Origin: Marinobacter oulmenensis
GTDB taxonomy: Bacteria; Pseudomonadota; Gammaproteobacteria; Pseudomonadales; Oleiphilaceae
Direction: 5' to 3'
DNA length: 64,000 nucleotides
Assembly (NCBI RefSeq): GCF_014201735.1
Contig: NZ_JACHFE010000005.1
Coordinates: forward strand, 62,001-126,000
In this document: positions 43,098 to 52,854 of the stretch, piece by piece
Layout of the letters: every line of letters starts with the position of its first letter
Position numbering within the stretch: position 1 is the stretch's first letter
Made by a program: the position numbers and the translations under genes
The notes under the pieces: model-generated
Told to the model about the DNA's origin: nothing
What the model saw: the letters and a program-made list of their open reading frames with translations, nothing else
Databases searched by the model: none

Positions 43098-44603
43098 TCA
43101 AATGTGGTTCACCACCATGAAAAGCCCAACACCGCCCATCACCACGGTATACGGCAGTGCCATGATCACCATGCGCCCGTAGGACAGGCGCACCAGGGGT
43201 GCGATGGCAGAGGTCAGCAGGAACAGGAAGGCTGCCTGGCCATTGGGTGTGGCAACGCTGGGCAGATTGGTACCGGTGTTGATGGCGACCGCCAGGGCCT
43301 GGAAGTGATCGTAGTCGATGCTGCCGGCTTCCAGCGCCTGCTTCACCTCACTGATGTAGACGGTGGCCACGAAGACGTTGTCGCTGATCATCGAGAGCAG
43401 GCCATTGGCAATGAAGAACATCCCCGGCTGCTGACCCTCCGGCAGGGCCAGCACATGATCGATGATGGGCTTGAACAGATGCTGCTCGTGGATCACCGCC
43501 ACCACGGCGAAGAACACCACCAGCAGCGAGGTGAACGGCAGGGATTCCTGGAACGCTTTGCCGATCTGGTGCTCGTCTGTTACCCCGGTCAGTGAGGTAA
43601 TCAGGATGATCACCAGCAGGCCGATCAGGCCAACTTCGGCAATATGGAAAGCCAGGCCGAATACCAGGATCACCGCGGCAATGCCCTGCACCCAGAGCGC
43701 CGCCTGATCGGATTTGGTACGACGGGCCCTTTCGTTCTCGGCGAATTCCTCCAGTACCCGGCGTACGGGACGGGGCAGGCGGCCGCCGTAGCCAAACCAG
43801 CGCAGTTTCTCCAGCAGCCAGCAAGTCGCCAGACCCGCCGCCAGCACCGGCAGGCTCACCGGTGCCATGTTCAGGAAGAAGCTGACAAAATCCCAGCCCA
43901 CCACCTTGGCAATCAGCAGATTCTGTGGCTCACCCACCATGGTGGCAACACCACCCAGGGCGGTACCGATGGCCCCGTGCATCAGCAGGCTGCGCAGGAA
44001 GGCTCGGAAATCCTCCAGATCCCCCCGGTGCAGCTCAATGACCTCGTCGTCGCTGTTGGCGTTGTGGTCCTTCTGCTGATACCCCTTGCCGGAGGCAACC
44101 TTGTGATAAACGGAGAAAAAGCCCACCGCAACACTGATGATAACAGCGGTCACGGTGAGGGCATCGAGAAACGCTGACAGCAGTGCGGCAGCGCTGCAGA
44201 ACAGCAGGGACAGCGCCGATTTTGAGCGTACCCCCACCAGAATCTGGGTAAAGGTCACCAGCAGCAGCTCTTTCATGAAGTAGATGCCGGCCACCATGAA
44301 CATGAGCAGCAGGATCACGGGGAAATTGGTCAGAACCTCGTTATACACCGCCTCACTGGTGGTCAGCCCGATCAGCAATGCTTCCACTGCCAGCAGCCCG
44401 CCGGGCAGCAGGGGATAGCACTTCAGCGCCATGGCCAGGGTAAAGATGAACTCAGCGATCAGCAGCCAACCCGCAGTGACCGGCCCCAGGATGTACATGA
44501 CAAACGGGTTCGCAATCAGGAACAGCAGGATCACCTGCTTGTACCAGACCGGAGCCTTACCAAGAAAATTGCTGGTGAAACCGGATAGGACGCTACTGGG
44601 CAT
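43098..44603 (-). CDS. nhaB: Na+/H+ antiporter NhaB
   Basis: A 501-residue inner-membrane antiporter. It starts [78 protein letters not shown] and [20 protein letters not shown] are NhaB hallmarks. It extrudes sodium for protons, which is useful to a marine organism. The ATG at 44603 is the family start; the SD is weak. Separate from the arc operon. Confidence 0.92.
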   Translation of the reverse strand: MPSSVLSGFTSNFLGKAPVWYKQVILLFLIANPFVMYILGPVTAGWLLIAEFIFTLAMALKCYPLLPGGLLAVEALLIGLTTSEAVYNEVLTNFPVILLLMFMVAGIYFMKELLLVTFTQILVGVRSKSALSLLFCSAAALLSAFLDALTVTAVIISVAVGFFSVYHKVASGKGYQQKDHNANSDDEVIELHRGDLEDFRAFLRSLLMHGAIGTALGGVATMVGEPQNLLIAKVVGWDFVSFFLNMAPVSLPVLAAGLATCWLLEKLRWFGYGGRLPRPVRRVLEEFAENERARRTKSDQAALWVQGIAAVILVFGLAFHIAEVGLIGLLVIILITSLTGVTDEHQIGKAFQESLPFTSLLVVFFAVVAVIHEQHLFKPIIDHVLALPEGQQPGMFFIANGLLSMISDNVFVATVYISEVKQALEAGSIDYDHFQALAVAINTGTNLPSVATPNGQAAFLFLLTSAIAPLVRLSYGRMVIMALPYTVVMGGVGLFMVVNHI

Positions 44604-44784
44604 GACGCGTTTCTTGTCTGACGAGGGTGGCTGCCATGAAAGCATGCAGCAGCAGGCTGCGGACTTCCTTGATATATGTGCACCGGGTGATAGCCGAAGG
44701 TCGCAACGCATTCAGCAGGCGCGGGGACAGGCGAAGCCGGTGCGACCAGCATTTTACTGGTATTTGGGGATGGTTACGAGTGTG

Positions 44785-46737
44785 TTACTCAACCAACCGC
44801 CTGGACGCGGTCGACACAGGCAGGTCGAGCGGGTAGGAAGTCGCAGGGTCCTGCAGGAGCGCAATCAAATCCGCCAGCGGCATGGGTCGATGCGCGTGAT
44901 AGCCCTGAATCAGGCTGCCGCCCATCTGCTCAACCAGTTGCCACTGGGCCTCGTTCTCCACACCTTCAATCACGCTTTTCATATAAGCCTGTTCGGCCAT
45001 GGCAATGATGGATCCCAGAAACCGGGCCTTGTCTTCCGAGAGTTCGATGCCATCCACAAAACAGCGATCAATCTTGAGCCGCTGCACCTTCAGCTCACGC
45101 ACATACTCCAGCGAGGAATGGCCGGTGCCGAAATCGTTCAGGGCAAAAGACACGCCCAGGTCACGCAACTGGCCGATCAACCGGTTGATGGTTTCAAATT
45201 CCAGCGCCGCGTTGTCTTCGGTGATTTCCATACAAAGCGCATTGCCCGGAACGCCCGCGTCGATCAGCAGGCTCTGAACCTGATCCACCAGTTGGTCCGT
45301 CAGCATGGACGGATTCAGGTTGATCGACAGGTTGCCATGGAAACCCAGATCCTTATAGAGCTCTGCGGTTTCCCGGGCAATCCGGCGAAACAGCCAGCGG
45401 CCCAAATGCCCGCCCAGGCCCAGACGCTCGCACAGGTCCACCACCCGATTGGGTGGGATGGCGCCCAGCGACTCGTGCTGACAACGCAGCAACACCTCCG
45501 CGCCGGTGACGTAGTTTCGATCCATCGTACTGACGATGGGCTGGTAGACGATATGCAGTTTCAACGGACAGGGCTCATGGTTGAAGAAACGGCTCAGACC
45601 GGAATGAATCTGGGTTTCCTCTTCAATCCGTTTCCGGAGGTTCTCACCGTTGATAAAATAGGAATGGCCTTCCTCATGGGCCTGAGCCAGTGCCCGATGA
45701 GCCTGCTGATACCGGATCGACCAGCCAGAGCCGTCCCCGACACAGGGCGGATCAATGCCGAAAATCGCCGATATGTGCAGGACCGACTCCGGTTGGCGCC
45801 AGTCGAAAGTGGTGGCTTCCACCAGAAGACGAGCTGTCTGCTCGAGACTGATGCCCTCCCGGGGGGAAAGAAACATGACAAATTCACTCTGGGAAATCTG
45901 CACCAGCTCATCCCCGGAGGAGAGGCATTTGCGAAGCTTGCGCACAAAAAGGCGGGTAAGCTCATTGGCCCCTTCGTTACCGTAATCACCGAGCACCAAC
46001 TGGAACCGCCGGATTTCGCAGGCAACGATGAGTTTGTCTGGGGAAACCTGCCGCACCGTGCGCAGATAGTTACTGTTAGGAAGACCAGTGACCGGATCCA
46101 TGCGGGACTGGCGGCGGACAAATACCATCGCCAGGGCAAAGTAGATGAAGACCGCAATCAGCGCCCCGAGCGTCATGAAACGGAGATTGGCAAGCCGGTT
46201 CCGGGACGCCTGGACACTGGTCATCAAGCGGCTGGTTTCGTCACCGACAAAATTGTCCGTCACCAGGTCACGGATCTCGTCTTTCTGGGGTTCCCAGGCC
46301 GCCAGCACCTCGACCCACCTGCCGTCGCCCTGCTCTGCGAGCGCCTGAATCGGCCCCTCCAACTCCCTGAGCTCGGCAAACAGGTCTTGCAGTCGCTCCT
46401 CGTTGTTGTCGTGCTCCCGGGTGGGCGCGGATTCCTCGCTGTTAATCAGGTAGTCATACCGGCTCCAGAGGATGTCGTAACGCAACAAAAGGTTATCCGG
46501 ATCACCCACACCGCTGGCCATCAGGCGGATCTGGAAATCCAGTTCTCCGGCTTCGTTGTCGAGCTGCGCCAGATTCCAGGACGCCATTCTCAGGGAATTG
46601 AGCGATACCGACTGGAGCTTGCGATCCTGGATATAGGTGTAAAAGCTCGCCCCAAGCAGAAAAACGACCACAAGGAACAGAAAAACGGTCGTCGTTCTTG
46701 AAAACAGCTTCTTGAGGACGAGGCCACCTTGCAACAT
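44785..46737 (-). CDS. Membrane-bound GGDEF-EAL protein with degenerate sites
   Basis: A 650-residue signalling protein. TM1 (residues 15-34), a periplasmic helical sensor to about 185, TM2 (MTLGALIAVFIYFALAMVFV), then GGDEF-like and EAL-like domains. The GGDEF motif is SQSEF, so cyclase activity is lost. In EAL, the ExL (GAEVLLR), N (NLSINLN), E (EITEDN), K (LKIDRCF) and EGVEN motifs are kept, but DDFGTG is NDFGTG, changing the first metal-binding Asp. It may be a weak c-di-GMP phosphodiesterase or a receptor. Its ATG overlaps the preceding stop (TGATG), so the two genes are coupled. Confidence 0.85.
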   Translation of the reverse strand: MLQGGLVLKKLFSRTTTVFLFLVVVFLLGASFYTYIQDRKLQSVSLNSLRMASWNLAQLDNEAGELDFQIRLMASGVGDPDNLLLRYDILWSRYDYLINSEESAPTREHDNNEERLQDLFAELRELEGPIQALAEQGDGRWVEVLAAWEPQKDEIRDLVTDNFVGDETSRLMTSVQASRNRLANLRFMTLGALIAVFIYFALAMVFVRRQSRMDPVTGLPNSNYLRTVRQVSPDKLIVACEIRRFQLVLGDYGNEGANELTRLFVRKLRKCLSSGDELVQISQSEFVMFLSPREGISLEQTARLLVEATTFDWRQPESVLHISAIFGIDPPCVGDGSGWSIRYQQAHRALAQAHEEGHSYFINGENLRKRIEEETQIHSGLSRFFNHEPCPLKLHIVYQPIVSTMDRNYVTGAEVLLRCQHESLGAIPPNRVVDLCERLGLGGHLGRWLFRRIARETAELYKDLGFHGNLSINLNPSMLTDQLVDQVQSLLIDAGVPGNALCMEITEDNAALEFETINRLIGQLRDLGVSFALNDFGTGHSSLEYVRELKVQRLKIDRCFVDGIELSEDKARFLGSIIAMAEQAYMKSVIEGVENEAQWQLVEQMGGSLIQGYHAHRPMPLADLIALLQDPATSYPLDLPVSTASRRLVE

Positions 46738-47201
46738 CAGTGCAGTTCAATCCGGCTCAGTTGCCATACCATGAAGCGATGATAACCCTCGTTGTCGAGT
46801 TCCGTGCGTTGCGACAGTGGCAGCATGACCCAGAACGGACCGCGCTCACGGACACTCATCACCTTGCCATTACGCCGGGTGGCCACAATGGCATCCATGG
46901 CAAGCATCTGATCAAGACTGCCGGTTACCCGGTAATCATTGAGTGCAGCCAGGGTAATCTCTGACTCGCTGGCAATCCCGAGGTGCTCAATCACCGCCTT
47001 CAGACTCGGGCCGGAAAATTCGACGGTTCCATCATAATAGGGGCTGGTGGTTTCGATCACCGTTTGCGGCAGCGCTTCCTCCAGTTCCGCGCGGTCCAGT
47101 ACCAGTGTCCGCTCGCCATTGGTTACCTTCAGTTCCGGCCCTGCCAGCACATGTCCTGGCAGGGCCAAAACCACCAACACGATCATCAGAAACCGACTCA
47201 T
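46737..47201 (-). CDS. Periplasmic molybdopterin-oxidoreductase-domain-like protein
   Basis: A 154-residue protein with a signal peptide (MSRFLMIVLVVLALPGHVLA). The fold matches a shortened oxidoreductase molybdopterin-binding (sulfite oxidase-like) domain: ELEEALPQTVIETTSPYYDG, FSGPSLKAVIEHLGI, DYRVTGSLDQMLAMDAIVAT and RERGPFWVMLPLS. The Cys ligand of true molybdoenzymes is not seen, so it may be a ligand-binding protein. One-base overlap with the GGDEF/EAL gene suggests it feeds the periplasmic sensor of that protein. Confidence 0.7.
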   Translation of the reverse strand: MSRFLMIVLVVLALPGHVLAGPELKVTNGERTLVLDRAELEEALPQTVIETTSPYYDGTVEFSGPSLKAVIEHLGIASESEITLAALNDYRVTGSLDQMLAMDAIVATRRNGKVMSVRERGPFWVMLPLSQRTELDNEGYHRFMVWQLSRIELH

Positions 47202-47369
47202 AGCATTACCTCATTGCTCGCCTGAATTAATATGCCTTTTGCACACTTTACAGATATGTACAAAAAGGCTCCATACTAATTGCGTAACGAAGAGCTTCGA
47301 GGATGTGAAAAACTGCCAAACCAGCCCGCAGCGCGCCTAGCCGGAGTTAAGCTGCCATAGTCAGGTTAC

Positions 47370-47453
47370 TCAAGAAGGGTTTGCGGATTGCTTCGCCCCC
47401 GGCGATGGCCCGAAGCTTTCACCCATATCGGCATTGAGGGTCAGGGTTGTCAT
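47370..47453 (-). pseudogene. 5-oxoprolinase subunit A (PxpA/LamB-YcsF) remnant
   Basis: With a strong SD (AGGAGGGG) an ATG at 47453 opens a 27-codon frame beginning MTTLTLNADMGESFG. This is the conserved N-terminus of the LamB/YcsF family (PxpA), which normally continues for 240-250 residues. Here it turns into unrelated SPGAKQSANPS and stops. No further homologous sequence is seen in 47202-47369, so only the 5' tip of the gene survives. The rest of the 328-bp gap (47202-47529) has no other recognised feature. Confidence 0.55.
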
Positions 47454-47529
47454 GAGTACCCCTCCTGTTTTCCGAACGAAATGAACCGGGCCTGTCGAAA
47501 CAGACCCGGTTCAGGTTACCGGAAAGCCG

Positions 47530-49638
47530 TCAGAAACGGTAGGAGACGCTCGCGGTGACCTCGCGTTCAGCCCCGTAGTAGCAGTAGTCCAGGCTGTTGT
47601 AGCAGGACGCCACGTATTCCTTGTCCAGCAGGTTGTTGACGTTGAGCTGTGCGGTAACACCCGGCAGGCCCTGGCGCGCAAAGTTGTAGGCCAGTGCCAT
47701 GTCCACCAGGGTGTAATCCGGCACTTCCTCGGTGTTGGCATCGTCCGCCTGCATATCGCCAACGTAACGAACGCCAACCCCGGCACGGGCACCGTCCAGA
47801 ACACCCTGATCAAAGCGATAACCGGTCCAGAGTGTCAGTTGATGTTCCGGCGACTGGCTGGCCTGGTTGCCCTCGCGGTACGCCTCGGCCTTCTCGAAGG
47901 TGACATCGGTATAGGCGTAGCCGGCCTGAATCGTCAGGTTGTCGGTCAGGTGGCTTTTCGCTTCCAGTTCCACACCCTGGGACTGGAGTTCACCGATGGC
48001 ACGGTAAAACTGTTCATTCGGCACCTTGGTGGCCAGATCCTCCTGAGTGATCCGGAACACCGACAGGGTGTACAGATCCTGGGTGCCGACCGGCTGGAAC
48101 TTCAGACCGGTTTCAATCTGCTTGCCGGTACTCGGCTCCAGCAGGTCACCGTTCTCATCCACATAGGCATTGGGCGAGAAGGAGGTGGAGTACGACAGGT
48201 AAGGCGCCACCCCGTTCTCAAACTGGTACAGCAGGCCAGCGCGGCCGGTGAACTGGGTTTCATCCATTTCCGAGGCCACCCCGGTGTCCTGGTTGGTGTT
48301 CTCAATGTCCACCCAGTCATGCCGGCCACCAAAGCTCAGGTGCCACCCGCCCAGGGTCACCTGGTCCTGAACATAGAGGCCGGTCTGTTTCAGTTTGCGT
48401 TCGTTCCGTTCTGCAGGGTACATCGCGCTCGGGCCGGCCCCGTAGACCGGATCAAAGGCGTCGATGCTGGGGAAAGCACCGGACGGCCAGACCACCTCGT
48501 TATCCCGCTGCTGGTAGTCCAGGCCAACCAGCACCCGATGCTCGGCAGCACCGGTAAAAATGGACCCTTCGAGCTGGTTGTCCACGGTGATGGCTTCCAG
48601 GTCTTCTTCGCCGCCGGAATAGTACCGGATCAACTCGCTGTCATTGGCCCAGCCATAGGCATACACCTGCTTGAGGCTCACATCCGATTCCAGATAACGG
48701 AACTTCTGCCGTGCCGTCCAGGCCGGGCTGAAGTCGTGTTCCAGATCGTACCCGGCCATGATCATGTCCCGGGTGAACTCGTCGTAGTCCGGCTCGCCTT
48801 CGAAAAAGGTGTTATCGATCTTCTGGCCATTACGGGATTCGACCGTGCCTTCATAAGGCAGGCCACTGTGGTACCCCCCTTCCGGGTCCTGCTGCACATA
48901 GGCCAGCAGGGTCAGCGAGGTCTGGTCGGTGACATCCCAGGTCAGGGAAGGCGCAATGGCCCGGCGCTCACGCTCGATGTAATCCTGCTGGGCATCGGAG
49001 GCCGACATCAGGCCGGTCAGCCTATACGCCACCCGGCGGTCCTCGTCCACCGGCCCGGTCAGGTCAAAGGCAAAGCCACGCTGGTTGTTGTTGCCCAGGG
49101 TAGCCCGCACTTCGCCACCGCTTTCAAACTCCGGGCGTTTGCTGGTCAGGGCGACGATACCGCCGGGGGAACTCTGGCCATAGAGTACGGAAGTCGGGCC
49201 CTTGACGATTTCAATGCGTTCCAGGAACCAGGGATCAATGGCAAACGAGCTGTAGGAGCCGCCATCGTTCATCACCCGCAGGCCGTCCAGGTAGGTGTTG
49301 TTGATGCTGCCACCGGAGAAACCACGAAGGATCAGGTAATCATAACGATTGGAAGAGCCGACCTGGTTGGTGCCCACACCCGGTGTATAGGCGGCTGCCC
49401 GTTGGACAGACTCGGCGCCGCGCTCCTGCCATTCTTCACTGTCGATGACGTTGACGGTTTGCGGCGTTTCCATGACCGGGGTTTCTGTCTTGGTGGCCCC
49501 TCGGACAGCGGTGACCGAGAGTGCGTCCAGCTCCTGTGCTTCGGAACCGGAGGTCTCCTGAGCCCAGGCCCCGGGGGTGACGGCCAGGCCGGAAAGACAG
49601 AATGCAATGGAAAGTGACAGTCTTGAACGGGTGAACAT
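47530..49638 (-). CDS. TonB-dependent siderophore receptor (FhuA/ferrichrome type)
   Basis: A 702-residue outer-membrane receptor. Signal peptide (LSLSIAFCLSGLAVTPGAWA), plug domain (TPQTVNVIDSEEWQERGAES; LRGFSGGSINNTYLDGLR; KGPTSVLYGQSSPGGIVAL), then a 22-stranded barrel ending in F (VTASVSYRF). The Cys pair in ASCYNSLDYCYYG near the end is typical of FhuA/FoxA-like hydroxamate siderophore receptors. The ATG at 49638 (SD GAGG) is preferred to the one 12 bases upstream. A Fur-like box precedes the gene and a PchR-type regulator lies upstream. Confidence 0.9.
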   Translation of the reverse strand: MFTRSRLSLSIAFCLSGLAVTPGAWAQETSGSEAQELDALSVTAVRGATKTETPVMETPQTVNVIDSEEWQERGAESVQRAAAYTPGVGTNQVGSSNRYDYLILRGFSGGSINNTYLDGLRVMNDGGSYSSFAIDPWFLERIEIVKGPTSVLYGQSSPGGIVALTSKRPEFESGGEVRATLGNNNQRGFAFDLTGPVDEDRRVAYRLTGLMSASDAQQDYIERERRAIAPSLTWDVTDQTSLTLLAYVQQDPEGGYHSGLPYEGTVESRNGQKIDNTFFEGEPDYDEFTRDMIMAGYDLEHDFSPAWTARQKFRYLESDVSLKQVYAYGWANDSELIRYYSGGEEDLEAITVDNQLEGSIFTGAAEHRVLVGLDYQQRDNEVVWPSGAFPSIDAFDPVYGAGPSAMYPAERNERKLKQTGLYVQDQVTLGGWHLSFGGRHDWVDIENTNQDTGVASEMDETQFTGRAGLLYQFENGVAPYLSYSTSFSPNAYVDENGDLLEPSTGKQIETGLKFQPVGTQDLYTLSVFRITQEDLATKVPNEQFYRAIGELQSQGVELEAKSHLTDNLTIQAGYAYTDVTFEKAEAYREGNQASQSPEHQLTLWTGYRFDQGVLDGARAGVGVRYVGDMQADDANTEEVPDYTLVDMALAYNFARQGLPGVTAQLNVNNLLDKEYVASCYNSLDYCYYGAEREVTASVSYRF

Positions 49639-49664
49639 GAACGACCTCATGTGGATTTCACTTA

Positions 49665-49683
49665 TTTAATGCGAATTATTGTC
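49665..49683 (-). promoter_or_regulatory. Fur box upstream of the siderophore receptor
   Basis: The 19 bases TTTAATGCGAATTATTGTC match the Fur consensus GATAATGATAATCATTATC at 13 positions. They lie 27 bases before the receptor start, in the gap to the regulator gene. This predicts repression when iron is sufficient. Confidence 0.55.
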
Positions 49684-49744
49684 GTTTAGATCCTCAAATT
49701 GGTATTCGGAAAAACAAGAAAGCTATGCCAAACAGCAAACCTGT

Positions 49745-50740
49745 TCAGTCTTTGGACTGCTGCCGGGGGGACACGCCGAACTGACGCCGGAAGGCGGTGG
49801 CGAAATTGGTGGAATGGCGATAGCCCACACGGTGTGCGGTCTGCTGCACACTGAGCCCCTGTTCCAGGTATTGCCGGGCCAGCTCCAGGCGGCAGCGGCG
49901 CAGATAGTCAAACAGGGGCAAGCCGTAAGTCGCCCGGAATTTGGTGCGCAGACTGCTCGGGCTCATGGCGGCCAGGCGGGCCAGCTCGTCAAAGGAATAC
50001 TCCCTATGGGGCGCAAACGCCAGCCGCTGGCGAACCAGTTCCAGACGTTCCCGCTGCTGGCTGGAAACGGGAGCCGCAGCGGAGCTACGGGGACTACCCT
50101 CGGGAATCGCCCGACCGGCCAGTTGCAGGGCCAGACCTTCAAGGACCAGCGATCGCTGCAGATCCGCCAGCGTGGACAGATCGCTGTCCGACAACTGCGC
50201 CATCAGGGCCGGTGGCACATGCCAGACATGCAGTGGGTCCTGGACCCGTGACAGCAGTTGATGCAGCGTCGGTGGCGCTGCCCGGCCCACATCGGCCCCC
50301 CTGGGATCAAACGCCAGGGTCACCGTGTTCAGAGAAGCCTGTGGCTGCTGCAGGGCCTGCAGGGCATATTCCGAATGCAGCTGCATGGTCACGGCCATTC
50401 CCGGCTGCAGTTCGCGCTCCATGGCGCCAATTCTCAGTTGAACCTGCCCCGCCAGGACCACCAGCACCAGCAACGGCGCATGGCCAAAGGAAACCGACTC
50501 GTAGGGTTGGTGAATGGCCAGGTCGGAGAAGGTAAAGCGGAAGCCGGAGCTCAGCGAGTGCTCGTCAATACAGCCTTCGGCGACCACGCTATCTTCTGCG
50601 TTGCCATCATGGTGGGGGGCATCGGGAAAACGGTAGTCGATGGCGTAGTGGGCGCCGAATTCCAGGAAGTCGCGGACCCGGTAACGCTGGCCGCGTACTT
50701 CCTGATTGCCGCTTTCAGAAGGGATTGATGACAAGGGCAC
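49745..50740 (-). CDS. PchR-like AraC-family regulator
   Basis: A 331-residue regulator with a C-terminal AraC DNA-binding domain (FDELARLAAMSPSSLRTKFR and VQQTAHRVGYRHSTNFATAF). The N-terminal half is of the PchR/siderophore-sensing type (GMAVTMQLHSEY with Phe/Leu-rich strands). Such regulators bind the ferric siderophore and activate the neighbouring receptor gene. It ends 106 bp before the receptor start, on the same strand, which supports that role. Confidence 0.85.
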   Translation of the reverse strand: MPLSSIPSESGNQEVRGQRYRVRDFLEFGAHYAIDYRFPDAPHHDGNAEDSVVAEGCIDEHSLSSGFRFTFSDLAIHQPYESVSFGHAPLLVLVVLAGQVQLRIGAMERELQPGMAVTMQLHSEYALQALQQPQASLNTVTLAFDPRGADVGRAAPPTLHQLLSRVQDPLHVWHVPPALMAQLSDSDLSTLADLQRSLVLEGLALQLAGRAIPEGSPRSSAAAPVSSQQRERLELVRQRLAFAPHREYSFDELARLAAMSPSSLRTKFRATYGLPLFDYLRRCRLELARQYLEQGLSVQQTAHRVGYRHSTNFATAFRRQFGVSPRQQSKD

Positions 50741-50806
50741 GCTCAGGAGTCATGACTGAAGTGCCCTATACTACCGCCTTTCCCGCAGCGGATTGAACAG
50801 GCGCTC

Positions 50807-51958
50807 CTAGAGCGCGGCGCGGAAGATGTCGCCGACTTCCCTGTCGCTCAGCCAGCGCGGGTTGGTCAGGGCACAGACGTCTTTCTGGGCATTACCCACC
50901 ATGGTCTCGATGTCTTCTTCCTTGACCCCCAGTTCAGCCAGGGATTTGGGAATACCGACATCGTCGGCCAGTACCCGAATGGCCTCAATGGCCAGTTCAC
51001 CGGCGTCCCGTACCGACAGCCCTTCGACCTCTTCGCCCAGGGCAGCGGCGATATCGGCAAAACGCTCCTGCCGGGCCATCAGGTTGACCTGACAGACATG
51101 GGGCAGCAACAGCGCGTTGCAGACACCGTGGGGCAGATCGTAGAAACCGCCAAGCTGATGCGCCATGGCATGCACATAGCCCAGGCTGGCGTTGTTGAAC
51201 GCCATACCGGCGAGGTATTCGGCGTAAGCCATACGGTCCCGGGCTTCCATATCATCGCCCCGGGCGACCGCCTTGCGCAGGTACTTGCCGATCAGATCAA
51301 TGGCCTGCAACGCACAGGCGTCGGTAATCGGGGTGGCGGCCGTGGACACGTAGGCTTCGATGGCGTGTGTGAGCGCATCCATGCCAGTGGCAGCGGTCAG
51401 TGACGGTGGCATGCCCACCATCAGCGCCGGATCGTTCACCGCCACATCTGGCGTAACCCGCCAGTCAACAATGGCCATTTTGACGTGGTTGGAGGTGTTG
51501 GTGATGATGGTGAAACGGGTCATCTCACTGGCCGTGCCGGCCGTGGTGTTGATGGCAATATAGGGCGGCAGGGCTTCAGACGCCTGGTCCAGGCCTTCGT
51601 AGTCATGGATCTGGCCGCCATTGGTGGCCACCAGGCCGATGGCTTTGCAACAGTCGTGGGCGCTGCCACCACCGAGTGAAATCAGCATGTCACAGCCGTT
51701 GTCCTGATAGACCTTCAGGCCATCGGCCACGTTGGTATCGGTCGGGTTGGGCACGGTTTCATCGAACACCACGCTGGCGATGTCAGCGCTGCCAAGCAGT
51801 TCCGTGAGCTGGGCGGTCACACCGAGCTTGGTCATGCCCTTGTCGGTCACGATGAGCGGCTTCTTACCACCCAGCATGGCAATGCGGGACGGCACGGTCT
51901 CAAAGGCGCCCTCCCCCAGCAGGGATACGTTCGGGATAAAAAATTCCTGTACGGCCAT
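50807..51958 (-). CDS. Iron-containing alcohol dehydrogenase
   Basis: A 383-residue type III alcohol dehydrogenase. NAD binding is marked by SLGGGSAHDCCKAI and TTAGTASEMTRF. Metal ligands are Asp/His in GMDALTHAIEAYVS and His in GYVHAMAHQLGGFYDLPHGVC. It fits the YiaY/AdhB/ErcA group that oxidises or forms short-chain alcohols. It stands alone between the PchR-like regulator and the lipocalin. Physiological substrate unknown. Confidence 0.9.
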   Translation of the reverse strand: MAVQEFFIPNVSLLGEGAFETVPSRIAMLGGKKPLIVTDKGMTKLGVTAQLTELLGSADIASVVFDETVPNPTDTNVADGLKVYQDNGCDMLISLGGGSAHDCCKAIGLVATNGGQIHDYEGLDQASEALPPYIAINTTAGTASEMTRFTIITNTSNHVKMAIVDWRVTPDVAVNDPALMVGMPPSLTAATGMDALTHAIEAYVSTAATPITDACALQAIDLIGKYLRKAVARGDDMEARDRMAYAEYLAGMAFNNASLGYVHAMAHQLGGFYDLPHGVCNALLLPHVCQVNLMARQERFADIAAALGEEVEGLSVRDAGELAIEAIRVLADDVGIPKSLAELGVKEEDIETMVGNAQKDVCALTNPRWLSDREVGDIFRAAL

Positions 51959-52120
51959 AATCTCCTAACCTCCTGTTGATGTGCCCTGTTATCCCGATTT
52001 GCTGGAAAACCCTCAGGCACGCGTGAACCTCCTTTACGATCAAAGGCAGGGCGTCAGGATAGGCTGTATGTTAAAACTGACGTGTTGACGCACGTCAGAT
52101 TTGAGAAAGCTCTCCAGGGC

Positions 52121-52645
52121 TCAGTCCGGTGAATGATCAACCAGGATCAGTTCATCAAGATCGAAACCTTTGGTCCGTGCAATCTCCCGGAACTCGGACA
52201 GCGTCTGGTCGCTGACTTGTGGGGTTCGGGACATCAGCCAAAGATAGTCACGGTTGTAACCGGTGATGTAGGCCGTGTGATAGTCCTTATCCAGGCCAAA
52301 AACGATGTAGGACGCATAGAAGGGACCAAAAAAGGAGACCTTCAGGTGCCCGGTGTTCTCATCATCCACATACACCGCCCGGCCCTCGGCTTCTTCCCAT
52401 TCTCCGGTTTCAGCGTTGTAGCCCCGATTGATCACACCAATGCTGCCATCGTCATTGAGGGTGTATTCGGCCGTCACCTGGCTCAAGCCCTCCTCGAACG
52501 AGTGATCCAGACGGGCAATTTCATACCAGGTGCCCAGATAGCGGGACTGGTCAAACCCGGAAACGGGTTCGATGCCATCCGGGACGCCGGTGCAGGCAGA
52601 CAGCAGGGCCGCAAGTGCCAGAATAATTAACGGTGCTTTTCTCAC
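52121..52645 (-). CDS. blc: Bacterial lipocalin (Blc)
   Basis: A 174-residue outer-membrane lipoprotein: signal MRKAPLIILALAALLSACTG with lipobox LSAC. The lipocalin signature 1 is YLGTWYEIARLDHSFEEGLS, and structurally conserved segments VTAEYTLNDDGSIGVINRGY and DYLWLMSRTP follow. Blc proteins bind lysophospholipids or fatty acids and are induced in stationary phase. Length and motifs match the family fully. Confidence 0.92.
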   Translation of the reverse strand: MRKAPLIILALAALLSACTGVPDGIEPVSGFDQSRYLGTWYEIARLDHSFEEGLSQVTAEYTLNDDGSIGVINRGYNAETGEWEEAEGRAVYVDDENTGHLKVSFFGPFYASYIVFGLDKDYHTAYITGYNRDYLWLMSRTPQVSDQTLSEFREIARTKGFDLDELILVDHSPD

Positions 52646-52854
52646 GGGTAGATCCTTGTCGTGAATGGAAATATGCGGACAGGTACGTGTCTTTCCCCTG
52701 TCTGTATCAGTCCCTAACGCGTCTTACATTTCCTTTTCATGACAACATGTTAGTGGAGTTTTAATCCCGAACGGCCGTTTTATTCGTTAGGGTGTTTGCC
52801 AGACGGGTCGGACAACGGCCCGAAAGCCTGAGCAAAAGTAAGGGAGATTTCTTT

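Noticed and set aside
47839..49617. 592-residue plus-strand frame opposite the siderophore receptor
   Set aside because: An antisense shadow with no domain content; the opposite strand encodes a complete TonB receptor.
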